Of a DNA stretch of 64,000 nt, positions 13,501-25,603 are shown piece after piece. Source of the stretch: Ooceraea biroi (taxonomy: Eukaryota; Arthropoda; Insecta; Hymenoptera; Formicidae); the NCBI RefSeq assembly GCF_003672135.1, contig NC_039509.1:9186663-9250662 (forward strand). Reading direction: 5' to 3'. Position 1 is the stretch's first letter. Each line of letters starts with the position of its first letter. The notes below the pieces were generated by a model. That model was not told the DNA's origin and made no database searches. It worked only from the letters and a program-made list of their open reading frames with translations. The translations under genes were made by a program, and so were the position numbers.

Positions 13501-14165
13501 TTACGTCACCTGTCAGACACATATAATCGCACGCATACAAATTAGCCATTTGAGAAATCTCCAGATTTCCATCCACGGTGTAACGTCAAAATGGGAATTA
13601 CTCGGAGTAATTGTCCATATGTAATGTTTTTCGAGTATCATCAAGCCGTCGAGCAAAGGTCGCTTTATTCACCTACTTGTCAGATATTTTATATGTTTTC
13701 CAGCGATATGCCAATGTCAGTCCAAGATAATCGAAACGTCGCAGTTCTTACGACGCAATATTCAACGCATTTCCGCGACGTAACGGAGATGCTCAGTCCA
13801 AATATAGTTAACATAAATTTTAGTTATTTAAATGCAAGTATTGATGCATATCTTTTGTCACATAAGCAGCGAATTGACTGAGTTCTCTTTTCAAAAACGA
13901 TCTTCAACGAAACTATGTAAGGATTTTTATTAACGAAATAGAAGAATAATTAATGAAATTGAAGAATAGGTTCCAGCCGTTTAGCTTTTTATTTATTAAT
14001 ATATCAATACACAACTTTTCATACGTGTCGATCTTGAAGACCAACATCGCTACCGACGATGTATCAAATGCACTTATTTTTAATTTTCTAAAATGGAATT
14101 TTTCTAATGTCCGATCTGTTTGAAACAAGAGAACGAAAAAAAGTAACGTGCAACTCTCTTTGCAG

Positions 14166-14820
14166 AAGCCTGCGCAGGATTGCCCGGCATGACGAGCCAG
14201 AGTTCAGCAATGCCAGCATCCTGAACAGCATGGAGAAGTTCGTGCGCACTGTAAGCGAGATGGAGGACACGATCTTGGTGCCAAGTCGCCTACTGGACTT
14301 GTCCGTAGGTGACGCGGGCGATGCGATCTGCACGAAGGGCAAACGCGGCAGCACAGTGAAGGACACTTTGGCCAACACTGACCTATACCGGCTCTACAAC
14401 ATCATCAATCAGATGAAGACCGAACTGCTGTGGTCGCAAGAACCGACGCGTGGCATCCAGATGGACGAGCAGGCGCTGAATAGGAGTCACCCGGTCGGTA
14501 GTCCCGGGTCTACTGAGCTGACCCATCATCATCCTGTGGCCGGCGGCAGGCTGGGTCACGTGCGTTGCCCGAGCACTACATCAATGCAGAGCGTGCAAAG
14601 CGCATCCTCGATCGTCTCTACGTCGGATTCGGACTCCGAAGTCGGTATCGAGATCGATAGCGGCCTCGAGGGTGAGGAATGCCCCGCCAATCTTGCGAGC
14701 ATCGCTGCCGAGAACTTTAGACGTCATTTGCGGGGTCTTCACCGCAGCATCGCCCGCATGACGGAGGCCGCCGAGTATTTGACGTTGCGGTACCAGGCCG
14801 ACGTGGGCGGGCAAGTCTGA
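14166..14820 (+). CDS. MID1IP1: MID1IP1/Spot14 (THRSP) family protein, main exon
   Basis: The exon encodes almost the whole protein. The first conserved block (ILNSMEKFVRTVSEMEDT then ILVPSRLLDL, about residues 31-57 of the spliced product) is followed by a helix (DLYRLYNIINQMKTELLW), a Ser/Asp/Glu-rich variable middle, and the C-terminal family block (RRHLRGLHRSIARMTEAAEY then LTLRYQADVG). These three blocks in this order match the vertebrate MID1IP1/THRSP family. That family binds and promotes polymerisation of acetyl-CoA carboxylase, and MID1IP1 also binds the microtubule protein MID1. The acceptor is CTCTTTGCAG ending at 14165, with a second AG 12 bases on. The in-frame ATG at 14107 lies in the intron, before the acceptor tract, so it was not used. 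Stop TGA at 14818-14820. Confidence 0.93.
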
Positions 14821-15240
14821 TTTGCCACCGCTGCCATCGCCATAGTCATCGCCGCTTGCACCTTGCATTGATCGTATCAATTGGTCAAATCGCGTGCGGA
14901 CGTCCGCGCGTTTTCCTCGTAGTCAATTTCGTGGACTTTGTTATGCTGGCTTTATAGAACCCAGCGGACCCTCGCCAGGCACACAGGGTAGAAGCTCGCG
15001 GAGTGATGGAACACAGATTACGAACATCGCCCCAAGTTTCCCCCGGATGAGTGTGGGCCGCCGAGTGTCATTCTCCGAGGAGGAAGTTATGTGGGTCCAT
15101 ATGCCGAGTTTATGGACAGATGAAGTTACGTAGTTTCGGTATAATACATATTGTATATTCGGGAGGCGATAAGTCATTGTCGGTTATGTAAAGTTGCGCT
15201 CGTGAACAAAAACCTATCGATTCTCAAATAAAGTCGAAAT
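14821..15240 (+). other. 3' UTR of the MID1IP1-like gene
   Basis: Sequence from the stop codon to just past the first AATAAA. It is still moderately GC-rich at its start and then becomes AT-rich. The short frames here are not supported as genes. The transcript could extend to a later AATAAA near 15735. Confidence 0.5.
15227..15232 (+). terminator. Polyadenylation signal AATAAA
   Basis: AATAAA about 400 bases after the MID1IP1-like stop codon, in AT-rich sequence. It is the first canonical signal downstream. Confidence 0.5.
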
Positions 15241-18080
15241 CCGTGATATCCGTAAACATCTCTCAACCCTCCTTCCTTAAAGGAAAAAAGAGAAAAGTGT
15301 AAATTATGGAGAAAAATATATCAGAATTAGAACGCACCGAGAAGTAGCTCGTGTATTGTATATATTGTTATTCATTGTTACACGATAGGATGTGATTTGT
15401 GATTTATGTAAGTCATCACTCATGGCTAGTGATCTGTATTCGGATTATGGTGGAAGACCTTTAAATTATTGTAAATACAGTTACATCGAAGGAACAAGTC
15501 GCGGTTAAGTGAGGTTGTACAAATTATGTATCCGCTGATTCATACGAGCGCTGATAGATAAACGAAAATTATGTCGCATCGGAAAACTTTGTCGAACTTC
15601 CTCTTTTTCTTCTGTGAGCGTATTATTAGTATATCGAATGTATTCATATATTCGATGTCGCAGCGGCGATTGACATTGACATGTAAATATATATACGTAA
15701 TGCTACCATTATTTATTTCTATGGCTTGTAAAGTTAATAAAAACTGTCAAACTCGATATTAATTCATAAGTTATGCGAATTGCAAATGCATGCCGATCAT
15801 TCGCGGCGAATCGTCGAGAAGAACGGCGAAAAATCTTTTAAACGAGAGACTAGAAATTACAGAAAAAAGATAAAAAAATCATGTGCGAAGGAATATTGTA
15901 AGTTACGTGCAAAATTATTTATTAAAGTGACAAAGAAGATGGCAACATATATATATATAATTCGTAATAAATGGTACACTGTTCAGAGGGTACGTGTTTT
16001 TTAGTCCTACATATGTATTATTGGACATTTGTTTCTTCTACATTTAAAATAATATTTGTTTTTGTTCTTCATTTATATATGCAATGTGCGCATAAAAGTG
16101 TGTAGAGTATACATGTGATTATAATACGTATAGTGCCATACCTGTTAGAAATACATTTCGCCGCATTCCAAAAAATTATATACGTACAGTACGAACGATT
16201 TTGGCTAAATATGATCAATCAAATCTGTACGCGCTTTCTTTTTGTCGAGTGAACAAAATATTTTCCTTGATGAGCCCTCTAAAATATTCGTATTTCCTTT
16301 TTATGCCTTTTGTGATTACAGTTCTCTCGTACACAGATGATTTATCTCGGTAAAGTTAATAATTTTATATTCATTCCCGTGCGCGAGTTACATGATTGGT
16401 AATTCTCACGAGATACCTAAAGCAGGGATTCTCAAATAATATCACGTGTATCATCATGAAAAATAAAGAAAATAAAAGCAGTTAATCGAATATAATATGA
16501 TATCCTGCTTGACAACAACAATAATTGACGTCACTCTCATTTGGTACATTCCGGATGCGAAAACTTTTACTTCGGTATTCCGAAGTATTTGAGAATTCCT
16601 GAACTTATGTAAAGTTGCGTAAATTGTGATTAATTACGTAAATGGTAATCAACGCATGTATAGAGAGAGTAACCATTAGTTAATGAACGCTGTTGATGAT
16701 ATCGCAGTTGATGCATTCTTTGCGCGGAATCATCATTGTAACTGAACAATTGGCAATGTTGGATATTCTTATGTAAATAAATTGATGGAAAAATCGATAG
16801 TTGGTAGTAATTATTGGTAAAAAAACGCGAGTATTTCAAATTGTTGTTTGCTATTACTATTGCTATGCTAAATGATACTTGTTCACTTTAATGATTCCGA
16901 AAAACCTGTGCAAAAGGATGGCATTCTATTCCTTTTTTTATTTTAATATGGAACTTTTCCCCCATCTATTTCTAACGATTGATGCGTGTTGAAACACATA
17001 AGTGATAAAGGGAAGAGTATAGAATTTTGCTTGAATAGCTTATAGATTTAGTTACTGCACGTCGTATAATGATATCATTACAAAATTACCTTTTTTAAAA
17101 AGGTAAAAAAAGGCGCCGAATGTATGCGCAAAAACGAACTTCACAAAACTGTTTTAATCATATCTTGGTTTCATAAAAATGTTTTTTTTTAAATACTGAA
17201 ATAAAAAAATTGCACCAAGTAGAAAATATGCAAAAATGAACTTCTAGATAAAACTCAGAAGAAATAAAGGAGATAATAATATATAATATAAAGCAAGCAA
17301 ATTTAATACAAATATTTTATTCAAAAAACTTAGGCGCGGCCTAAACCGAATGTTAATTGTAATTACTTATAATGCCTGTTGTTAATGTACAATATTTGAG
17401 GAATGGATTGTATAATATTTGTATAATTCTCATTTTGTATCTTTTCATTTTGCAATTTGCATTACACACATTCACACCAGGATTAGGTAGTACAAACTTA
17501 TTAATTAATAAGTTTGTATTAAATTTATATTGCAATAGGGTGTGTTTGTGTGTCTTGTTGCTAGAAAAGCGTTTAACTTTGATGAAACATACTTCTCCGA
17601 ATGGAAAGGGTATTGACCGTGAGATTAAAGAAATAGTTACAATCCTCGATATACGTGATATCCCACACAGCAAAATATATCAGCTGACATAATCGCATAT
17701 GTATATGCCTACAATTTTAAGTCATATCTGAGATATTTTATTTTCAGATATTCACAGAATATCTGTAGGATATCTCATAACTCTTATCACAGTTTTCTTT
17801 GAAAAAGATATCTGTGCAACATTTGCACATGACTATCTTTATTCATACCTGATCGAAAAGCATAAATATTTTTAAGACGTCTCTGAAATATCTCTACGAC
17901 GTTTAAAAACATATATCCCAGGCAGCCTCTGGTTCACCAAGCGACCGATAGATGGCCAGGCCAGGCGTGACGTTCTCGCAAGAAACATTTGCGTTATCAC
18001 CTTATAAATAATCCGGAAAACCGATCCAGTACTCTTTTCTTCTTCTCTTCTTTTGGACTTTTTTGAAGTAAATACTCATA
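15241..18080. other. Intergenic AT-rich stretch
   Basis: I see no gene, RNA or full transposon here. A perfect 28-bp palindrome lies at 17491-17518. A long 3' UTR of the MID1IP1-like gene may cover the first few hundred bases. Confidence 0.4.
17491..17518. repeat. Perfect 28-bp palindrome
   Basis: TACAAACTTATTAA is followed without a spacer by its exact reverse complement. Being spacerless, it would form a cruciform rather than a transcribed hairpin. No flanking target duplication is evident. Confidence 0.85.
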
Positions 18081-19210
18081 CAGCACAAAATATTCGGAGA
18101 ATATTCTAACAACATGATTTCCATATATTCTGAGAATATTCGAAAAGAATATTCATAAACAGTTCCACGAATGTTCTAAATGTTATTGGTCTGTTATTTG
18201 GTAAGTACTCAGAATATTCTAATGATATTTCAATGAATATTCTTATAATATTTTATTTCTTATAATATTTCCCACAATATTCCTAGAATATCCTATACAC
18301 TCTAAAAATGGCTTCATCGTAAGTGTTTGAATTATACACATTTAAGCAGAAATAATGTTTGACTTATCAAACGCAAGTGGAAAAGCGTTTGAGTTTCAAA
18401 CACTTTTGTATCAAACATTGCTATATATATATTAAAATTGTTTTGCTAAAATCAAACATGAGTCAAATTAAACAGATATATACGTTCGATTTTTAAACGG
18501 GAACAAAATAAAACACAATTTGTGTTTGATTATTAGAAAGTCAAACAGATTTATATTAGATTTCAAACACTTTCTAATTACACACTTATGAAACAAACAC
18601 TTACAAACTTAAGCACTGAATTCTTACAAAATTTCAACAAACCAGATGGCGCTCGCGGCGCAGTTTCTCGCGAGCAAGAGTTGCCTAATAAGGTATTTAT
18701 TAAATCGCGATACACTAGGAATATCTGATAATCTGATGGTCGGACTAAGATGCAGTAATCTCTCGCTTTAGGAACCAATTCATCCACTACGCGCTAACAA
18801 ATTCGTTAGACTTAAAACATATAAACATTTGATTTGCAGGAAATTTCAATTAAGTAGAAAATCAAACACCTTGCGCGTGTAATATAATTAAATACCAACC
18901 ACAAACCCAACACTTATAAATGTTTGAAATGTCAAACATTAATAAACATCTTGAATACGGCGACAACGAAAGTGTTTGAAATTTCAAACACTTATTATTT
19001 AGAGTGTATATATAGAAACAGTCCATAAACATACGCAAAATGTTCATAGAATATGCTACAGAATATTTATAGAACATTCAGAGAATGTGAGTTTTTGTCT
19101 ACTTCAAATGTTCCATGAAAGGTTCACAGAAACTCTGAAGCATTATATAAGAATATTTTAAACATTCTCCGATATTATTCTATGAATGATCATAGAACGA
19201 TCTTGTGCTG
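18081..19210. mobile_element. TA-flanked miniature element (CAGCACAA termini), split by a second element
   Basis: The left end CAGCACAA at 18081 and right end TTGTGCTG at 19210 are inverted and flanked by TA at 18079-18080 and 19211-19212. The body is full of imperfect GAATATTC-like palindromic motifs. The element at 18298-19006 is inserted in it. Without the insert it is about 420 bp and has no coding frame. Confidence 0.65.
18298..19006. mobile_element. Nested TA-flanked miniature element (CACTCTAAA termini)
   Basis: CACTCTAAA opens and TTTAGAGTG closes the element, with TA on each side (18296-18297 and 19007-19008). The interior repeats motifs such as GTTTGAAATTTCAAACAC and AAACACTT in both orientations many times. 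It sits inside the 18081-19210 element, so it is the younger of the two. Confidence 0.7.
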
Positions 19211-19362
19211 TATGGGATGGTAATGTGCTAGAAAGAGACGAAAACAGAAAGACTGAAGGTGAAGTCCCATGGAGCCAGCGTACGGCGTACCGGCGTATGG
19301 CGTAAAGAAACTAGGCCAATCACAGGCTTTACGCCTATTTCGTTAAAGTAAATGTTCATTGT

Positions 19363-19479
19363 GTCGCTCGTCGCTCATTTTTAGCGTCAAAACAGGTCAC
19401 GTGATTAAAATTAATGCTGGCTAATGGTCAATTTTGATCACGTGATCTGTTTTGACGCTAAAAATGAGCGACGAGCGAC
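19363..19479. repeat. Long hairpin-forming inverted repeat
   Basis: GTCGCTCGTCGCTCATTTTT and the following bases up to about 19412 are matched by a near-perfect reverse complement ending at 19479. The arms are about 50 bp around a loop of about 17 bases. It may be the core of a larger miniature element whose edges contain GGCGTAAAG and CTTTACGCC. Confidence 0.75.
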
Positions 19480-20306
19480 AGCATGAAATAGTACCTTTAC
19501 GCCAGCATGGATTTCAACGCTGGTTTTTACAGCGTTCCAACAATGGGCGTAGCGCGACGTTCCCCTCCCCGCTATCGTCAACCGTGACCTGCGCGTGAGT
19601 GTGTTTAATATTTCTGGCGATCTTTTTAAATAGATAAAAAACAAGATAAGCGCATCGCGGATGCTGCATTGTGAGATATTAAGAAAGCATAATATTTTAG
19701 CCTGAGATTGAATAAAAACAGATGTAAATCTGGCAAATATTAATAATATATGTAGATCTGGAATAAAATAAATTTATAAAATTGTTTTATAATATAATAA
19801 TTTGTCAACATGTTGTATTTTAAGATTGAATATTGAATATTCATTATACTTACAATATTAATGTTCATTTTGGGATATGTTATTTTTTTATTCTATTCTT
19901 TTAAATATTTCTGGCAGAATCGATGGAAAAGGGACATGAAAGAGACGATCCCGGGAAGGTTGCGCAATTAATTGGCACTTTATGGCGTAGCGCGCGCGTG
20001 CTATCGCCTACGTTCATTTTCGTCTATTCACTGTTTAATACCCGACGAAATTAAATAAACCGAGCTGTACGGAATGAAACAGTACAGCGCCGCGGAGAGT
20101 CCGTTTTCCCCGACGTGGAGAAACAAATACAAACGGATGTGGAACGATTAATAATGCGCAGACGCGTCTTTGAAACAATAAAACGCGAAAAGAAAATCAT
20201 ATACACGGAATATCTCGAAGGAAAATTAGATACATGGAATATCTCGAAAGAGTAGTTGAACGTTTCGGCAGAATTTTGTTTCCGAATCGCTTTTAATCTG
20301 AAAAAA

Positions 20307-20601
20307 CCATAGACGTATAATATATAAACCGCGCGGTCCTATGTCTCCCGCAGTTAGAGCGCGTCACAGAATAGAAAGAGAAAGCCTCTGTACGATCACC
20401 ATTCTGTCTTCTTCTAACGACGCGTAGTGGGAGAGACGCCCTCCCTTCGAGTGGGGAAACAACATAGAGAACTGTCGAGAAGAGATCCCCACTCTGCATT
20501 GTTAGACAAAGACAGAATGGTGATCCAAAGCATGCTAACTCTTTTCAATCTGTGACGCCTTTCCAAGCCGAACGCGCGGTCTATATATTATACGTCTATG
20601 G
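20307..20601. mobile_element. 295-bp miniature element with about 30-bp TIRs
   Basis: The left end CCATAGACGTATAATATATA and the following GACC/CGCGCGG bases are matched in reverse at the right end. An internal inverted pair (GATCACCATTCTGTCTT near 20395 and its complement near 20510) makes the whole able to fold back. It is flanked on both sides by AAAAAA, which may be target or duplication. Confidence 0.7.
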
Positions 20602-20937
20602 AAAAAACGGACTTTCTTTTTTTCATTTATTTACTCTGCTCACTTCTTTGCAGCTCACTTCTTCTCATAGATCTTCAAAAGCATAGATAAAAGATTTGTA
20701 AATCTGCAAAATAATGTCGAGAGCTACCTGTTTAATATTCCATTATTTTCATGATTTTTAACAATTTAGAAATAGTTTCTTTGTTATTCCATATATTCTG
20801 ATTTTACCATTTTTGAAGTATTTGAAATATTTTGTGCAGTTTGCTTAAAAACTTTTTCTTAGATCTATTTATAGGATATTTCATCGTTTCGTTATTGCTT
20901 ACAATCCACGAAGATATGAATATTGTTGGTGTGTATA

Positions 20938-21368
20938 CAGGGTGTCCCAGACCTACCGTATTACCAGTTAATGGTAGATTCCTGAGGTGATTCTGAGACG
21001 AATGTTCCTCTTGCAAAATGTCGAGGGTGGCGTAGTTTCGACACTACGAAGGGTTGTAGTTATCCTATCCTTGTGTAGAATTTCCCGCGTTCAGTGACGG
21101 TGAGTCGAAGGGGTTCCGCGCATCGCGCACACTTCAATTTGATCTTAATTTTTCGCGGCTGTTCAAATTGAAGTGTGCGCGATGCGCGGGACTTCTTCGA
21201 CCCACCGTCACTGAACGCGGGAAAATTCTACACAAGGATAGGATAACTACAACCCTTCGTAGCGCCGAAACTACGCCACCCTCGACATTTTGCAAGAGGA
21301 ACATTCGTCTCAGAATCACCTCAGAAATCTACCATTAACCGTTGGTACGGTAGGTCTGGGACACCCTG
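20938..21368. mobile_element. 431-bp full-length foldback element, copy 1
   Basis: The element is an almost complete palindrome. It opens CAGGGTGTCCCAGACCTACC and closes with the reverse complement, and the arms are about 200 bp around a short loop (near 21150). TA flanks both ends (20936-20937, 21369-21370). A second, highly similar copy is at 44132-44563. The apparent 61-codon frame is part of the arm. This is a nonautonomous element of Tc1/mariner type by target. Confidence 0.85.
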
Positions 21369-22185
21369 TATATAGTTCGATCATATTTTTCAAATCAGGT
21401 CCATGTAATTGAATAGCATTATCAATTAATTATTCTTATCAATGATTTCAAAATCACATTGCGGACAGATTGGAAATGGTTTTAGCATTATCAAAGAACG
21501 TACACGCAAGGTGTGTCGGAACAAAGGATATCTGGAGTGTGATAGGGTTGGGCCGTCTGACGCACCCACAATAAATATAAAATACGTACGTTTTACTCCC
21601 CCAATCATCACCACACGTTCGATTTATAGGCGTGACGCGCATCGATGATTCGATGCTCGCCTTATGGTAAAACGATCGCGCCGCAGCCTGAATTAATTAA
21701 ACAGCGTTCGTTTAAACGCGGAATGCGAATACAAACCATGAAAGGAACGCAATCGCCGTGTAATTAGCATTTTCGGCCGCATTATCATGTCGAGCCGTTA
21801 TCACGTACGTAACTGTGTCATGAGACGAGAGATGCGGGTAGGTGAGTTGAAAATCCATTCAACTCAGAAAACGTAGAGGCGAATAAATTGTATTTGTGTT
21901 TAGCATAAATTTTTAAGATTACTTTTACGACATCCTATAGCTCAATCTCTTCGCGCACGGTAATAGGTTTTTGCAATTACCGTTTTTTCAGATATAATGA
22001 ACGCTAAAGTGACGTTATTGGGTAAAGTCACGTTATTGAGCACAGTTTAGCCTTTCGATCAATAACATTAATTGCAAAAACTCTCTGATATCTTTCTCGG
22101 AATGCTAGCTTTAAAAGCATGGCAAGAGATAAGGATAGCAGCATGATGTAGCTTCGCGTGTTCACCATATGAGACCCCCCCCCCC

Positions 22186-22200
22186 CCCCCAATATCAATC
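22186..22200. repeat. Poly-C run
   Basis: An uninterrupted run of about 15 C follows GAGA. Such tracts are prone to length errors in assemblies. Confidence 0.8.
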
Positions 22201-22676
22201 CGGAGATCGCTCGTTATTCCTGTCGACCCTTGATCCAAAAACGCAATAATTGTTGAATAAACAGTGTCGACCCTTAAGACGTATCCTTGTCGATATCGCT
22301 GCTCAAGTGGCGGCAGGACTTCCAAAATCAATATGAATTTTCGCTCGGTTGACGTATCCTCAAACAAACGATGTTCGAACTTACAAGAGCTACGTAAATA
22401 TCTCATCTTCGCAAATATCATATTTTATGTCCTTGCTATTCTGTTTTCGACAATAATATTGATTGTGATTCTGTTTGGAAGACTTTAACTGGATCGAAGC
22501 TTTATGCGAAAGAGCATAGTTTAACTGTACTTACCTATAACTATAGTTATAGTTTTTAAAAAGGAAATGGAATTTGAAGACTATTCAGGAAGACTGGGAA
22601 TTTATCTGTCATTAGAAAAAGTCTGTTATTAGAATTATATTGTGGAACCTTCCAATGTATCACACATGCAGCGAAA

Positions 22677-23048
22677 TTTCGCCTTAACTTCATCAGGATT
22701 GGAGCGAAGTAAGAAGTCTCGGCAGGATCAATAACAAACCCTGAAGGAAACCCTCCTCAGAGCTGAGTCTTCAAAACCAACTTTCTTGCAATGTTTCACC
22801 ACCATATAATACAGATCAATAACAAAAACATTTTACATAGTCCAATTATGTCGCATTGCTAATAAAATTCGAAAAGAATCCGAGCAAGAGCAAACAGGAG
22901 AATATTGAGAGAAATTCCATCGCCTTATTTTCATCAGGATTGGAGCAAAGTAAGAAGTCTTGTCAGGATCAATAACAAATGTGAAGGGAATCCTCCTTAG
23001 AGCCGAGCCTTTAAAACGAACTCCCTTGCGGGCTTCACCACCATGTAC
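22677..23048. repeat. Imperfect direct repeat, two units of about 130 bp
   Basis: The segment 22677-22812 (CATCAGGATTGGAGCGAAGT, AGGATCAATAACAAA, TTCACCACCAT) recurs at 22921-23048 with scattered substitutions. The spacing between units is about 243 bases. There is no conserved reading frame, so it is a diverged local duplication or two fragments of one repeat family. Confidence 0.7.
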
Positions 23049-23847
23049 AGATCTCCACTATGGCTAGGTGTGTGTCTGCGCCAGTATGCGTGTCGCATAC
23101 ATATCACTCCTTTATATACGTGAATATCCATGCAGGCTTGCTCTGTCTATTATTCATCGTATTCATTCGCAGGTAGGGCCAACGGTTGAATGGGGAAAAT
23201 ATACGCCCGTGTATGCGTGCGCATCGTCACAGCCTCGGCAGTGACCGTTGACGACACAAGGCGTCTCACCTACGACTCCGGATGTACCTCTTGTAAAACT
23301 GAAATGGGAAAGAATGCAGTTATAATTTCTGCGAAAAATTGAGGTTTACATATTTGATGTTTGCATTGATATTAAGCATGAAAATCTAATTTTAATTTGA
23401 TATTTTGCATTGATATTTCATGCTTAATAATCATCATCGTGTAAAATAATTATCAAATATTATTTTCAGATATTTTTTTCTATTCCTCTTATTTTCTTTG
23501 TCGAGTTTATTTTATAGCGCGCTGTTAGACTTAAGGCACGAGATTAAAAACTTTAATAAACCGAATGAAAAATTATACAAATAGTTTGGTAGAATAAACT
23601 ATGCTATTCATGTTGTTAATAGAAACGAAGTACACTTTGGCGCATAGTCGAACATTGTTAAACTCTCTTTCGCGAAGTTGAATTTGCAACATAACACCAG
23701 CGGCCCTCTCGTTTATGTTATTTCGTGCGCACAATAAGAGGCGCTATTTTGGTAGCATCGCGTACGTGCTCTCTTTCTCTATCTCCGTGCAAACCACCCC
23801 GGTTTCATGCATGAGAGTCTGATGGACTCTTATAACATACGGAGATA

Positions 23848-24201
23848 CCCTGGTAGAAATTTCGTGCATTTATTTAGTAGTTATTGAACAGTTTTGTTAC
23901 ATTCTGCCCAGTAATTGACGAGTAAAACTGTTGGGATCCCGATCAAGATGTAACGTTTTTCCTACAGTTACTGGCCACAAAAGATGCACAAAATCTGAAC
24001 TCATTTACTGAACAAACACTAGACAAAGAAACTATTTAACCTATTACTAAGCAAGTTTACTGCTCATAAAATGGGCTTAGTAAAACTCTATCTAGTTTTT
24101 GTCCATTTCCTACACAGTATTGATACAATTTATGAGAATACAGTAATACTAGACAGTAACTGCTTGGGTGTCTAGAAAAACTGCACAGATTTCTACCAGG
24201 G
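23848..24201. mobile_element. 354-bp TIR miniature element, copy 1
   Basis: It opens CCCTGGTAGAAATTTCGTGC, closes ATTTCTACCAGGG, and is flanked by TA on both sides. A nearly identical copy lies inverted at 46961-47314, on the other side of the two CCC genes. It is noncoding. High similarity between the copies suggests recent activity. Confidence 0.85.
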
Positions 24202-24280
24202 TACTTAAATCAGAATTCAATCCATTCGCCAGTTCAGATAAAGTAAAATTAACGTCAAATCCTATTTTTCGAAAAGCTGA

Positions 24281-25603
24281 TGTTACGTCCAGACTCCACA
24301 GTCCCTTGCTTTCGTAAGAAATAGATAATAGAGTTACATTCGTTTAGTAATTACCGCGTGTTACTTATCACGCACGCATTATTGAGCCAAGACACTCACG
24401 GTTGTTGCACAATTTTAATTGAATTTTATTTTTTCCAACACACGATATCAAGTGGGAACCTTACGGGAACCGTAAGGCACGCAGTACATGTGGTCGTCGC
24501 GTGATCATTAAACAAACATTTCTTGCAGCAACCCTGAACGTTAGCGCATCATCTACCTTATCACTACGACTGTTGAGTCACCTTGGTCGTGAACACGTGC
24601 ACTTCGTCACCATGACCATGATCACGCTCTCGGCCACTTATTAAGGTCCAAAGGTGGCCCTTCGATTTTAGCTATACGTGTCCTCCCGTTACCTAACTTC
24701 GGGCGTTTTCCTTCATCGAATGTTCTAGAAGAATCCCCTCCTACACGATTTTTCCTATCTTATAAAAAGGGCAGAGAAACCGCCCTGAAGCATTCTTTAG
24801 TTTTCTTTCAAGACGATCAGACGCACTAGTTGCCATTTCAATTCAATACATTAAGTGAAGTCATTATTCAAAATATCGAGAGTCATCACTCAGAACTTAG
24901 AGTCAGTGCGATTGAACAACCACTCGTTCCACCTCAAATCGGAGGAGCCGCAGCACACTGATCTAGTCACCACTCTCCATTCATTTGTCAATTTGGTTTG
25001 GACATTTTAAAAGTAAGTTTTTTTGTAAATTGATTATTTTTATTTGTTTTTTTTGTGCCTTTCCGACTGGTTGTCAGTTTTACTTTTGCCTCTTCCTTTG
25101 TTTTTTTTCTTCCCTTTTAATTACACATTTCCACTCTTTTCACATCTTCCACCTTTTTCTTCTGATGTACCATCAACCCTTTCACCATCATTAACGTACA
25201 CTGCGGTCGCCGAAGAGTCCCAGTTAACTGATAATTAATCTAAGTATCAATTTTTATAGTTATATTTGTATAACCTTTCGTTTCAATTATGTATAACTTC
25301 CGAGAGTTAAGAGTATAATTTACGGTTATCAAATCATCATTCGACCGTTTGAATAAAGTCATTTTTTTAATTTTTTATGTTAATTCAAGCTTAATTTATT
25401 TACTCCTTTCTTCCCTCAATTAATCGCACGAGGTCCTATCCCATGTAATAGGGATTCGATTCCCTTACATAAAAAGGGCCAACGAGCAGACTTTTATTCG
25501 GAATAAGTGTAAGAGTGGCTTCGGCCGTTAACCTTTTTCTAGAATTAACCTTGTCGGCTCGACTCGCGTTCTTACGCGAGAGGTACGTGGTTTGGACGTA
25601 ACA
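24281..25603 (+). mobile_element. Solo LTR of an LTR retrotransposon
   Basis: The segment starts TGTTACGTCC and ends GGACGTAACA, the inverted TG...CA ends of an LTR. It is flanked by a 4-bp direct repeat CTGA (24277-24280 and 25604-25607). A TATA box (24771) and an AATAAA (25352) are placed as expected for the U3 and R regions, so the LTR is on the + strand. No gag or pol lies beside it; it is the remnant of recombination between two LTRs. Family (Ty3/gypsy or other) cannot be told from the LTR alone. Short frames within it are not genes. Confidence 0.85.
24771..24778 (+). promoter_or_regulatory. TATA box of the solo LTR
   Basis: TATAAAAA within the U3-like part of the LTR, about 490 bases from its 5' end. 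It may still start transcripts toward the CCC gene region downstream. Confidence 0.6.

Larger units (their letters stand above)
862..14165 (+). other. Long first intron of the MID1IP1-like gene
   Basis: AT-rich sequence without a supported protein gene of its own. It holds CT, GA and AT microsatellites (about 1963-2040 and 3121-3183), foldback elements (2409-2695, 2733-3051, 4414-4500), a SINE-like sequence (7085-7297) and three candidate alternative first exons. The donor at 862 and acceptor at 14164-14165 define it. The many 60-110 codon frames on both strands show no family resemblance or splice support. Confidence 0.5.

Noticed and set aside
14107..14165. ATG at 14107 as the start of the MID1IP1-like protein
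   Set aside because: The segment contains the polypyrimidine tract and acceptor AG at 14165, so it is intron; the upstream exon joins in phase.
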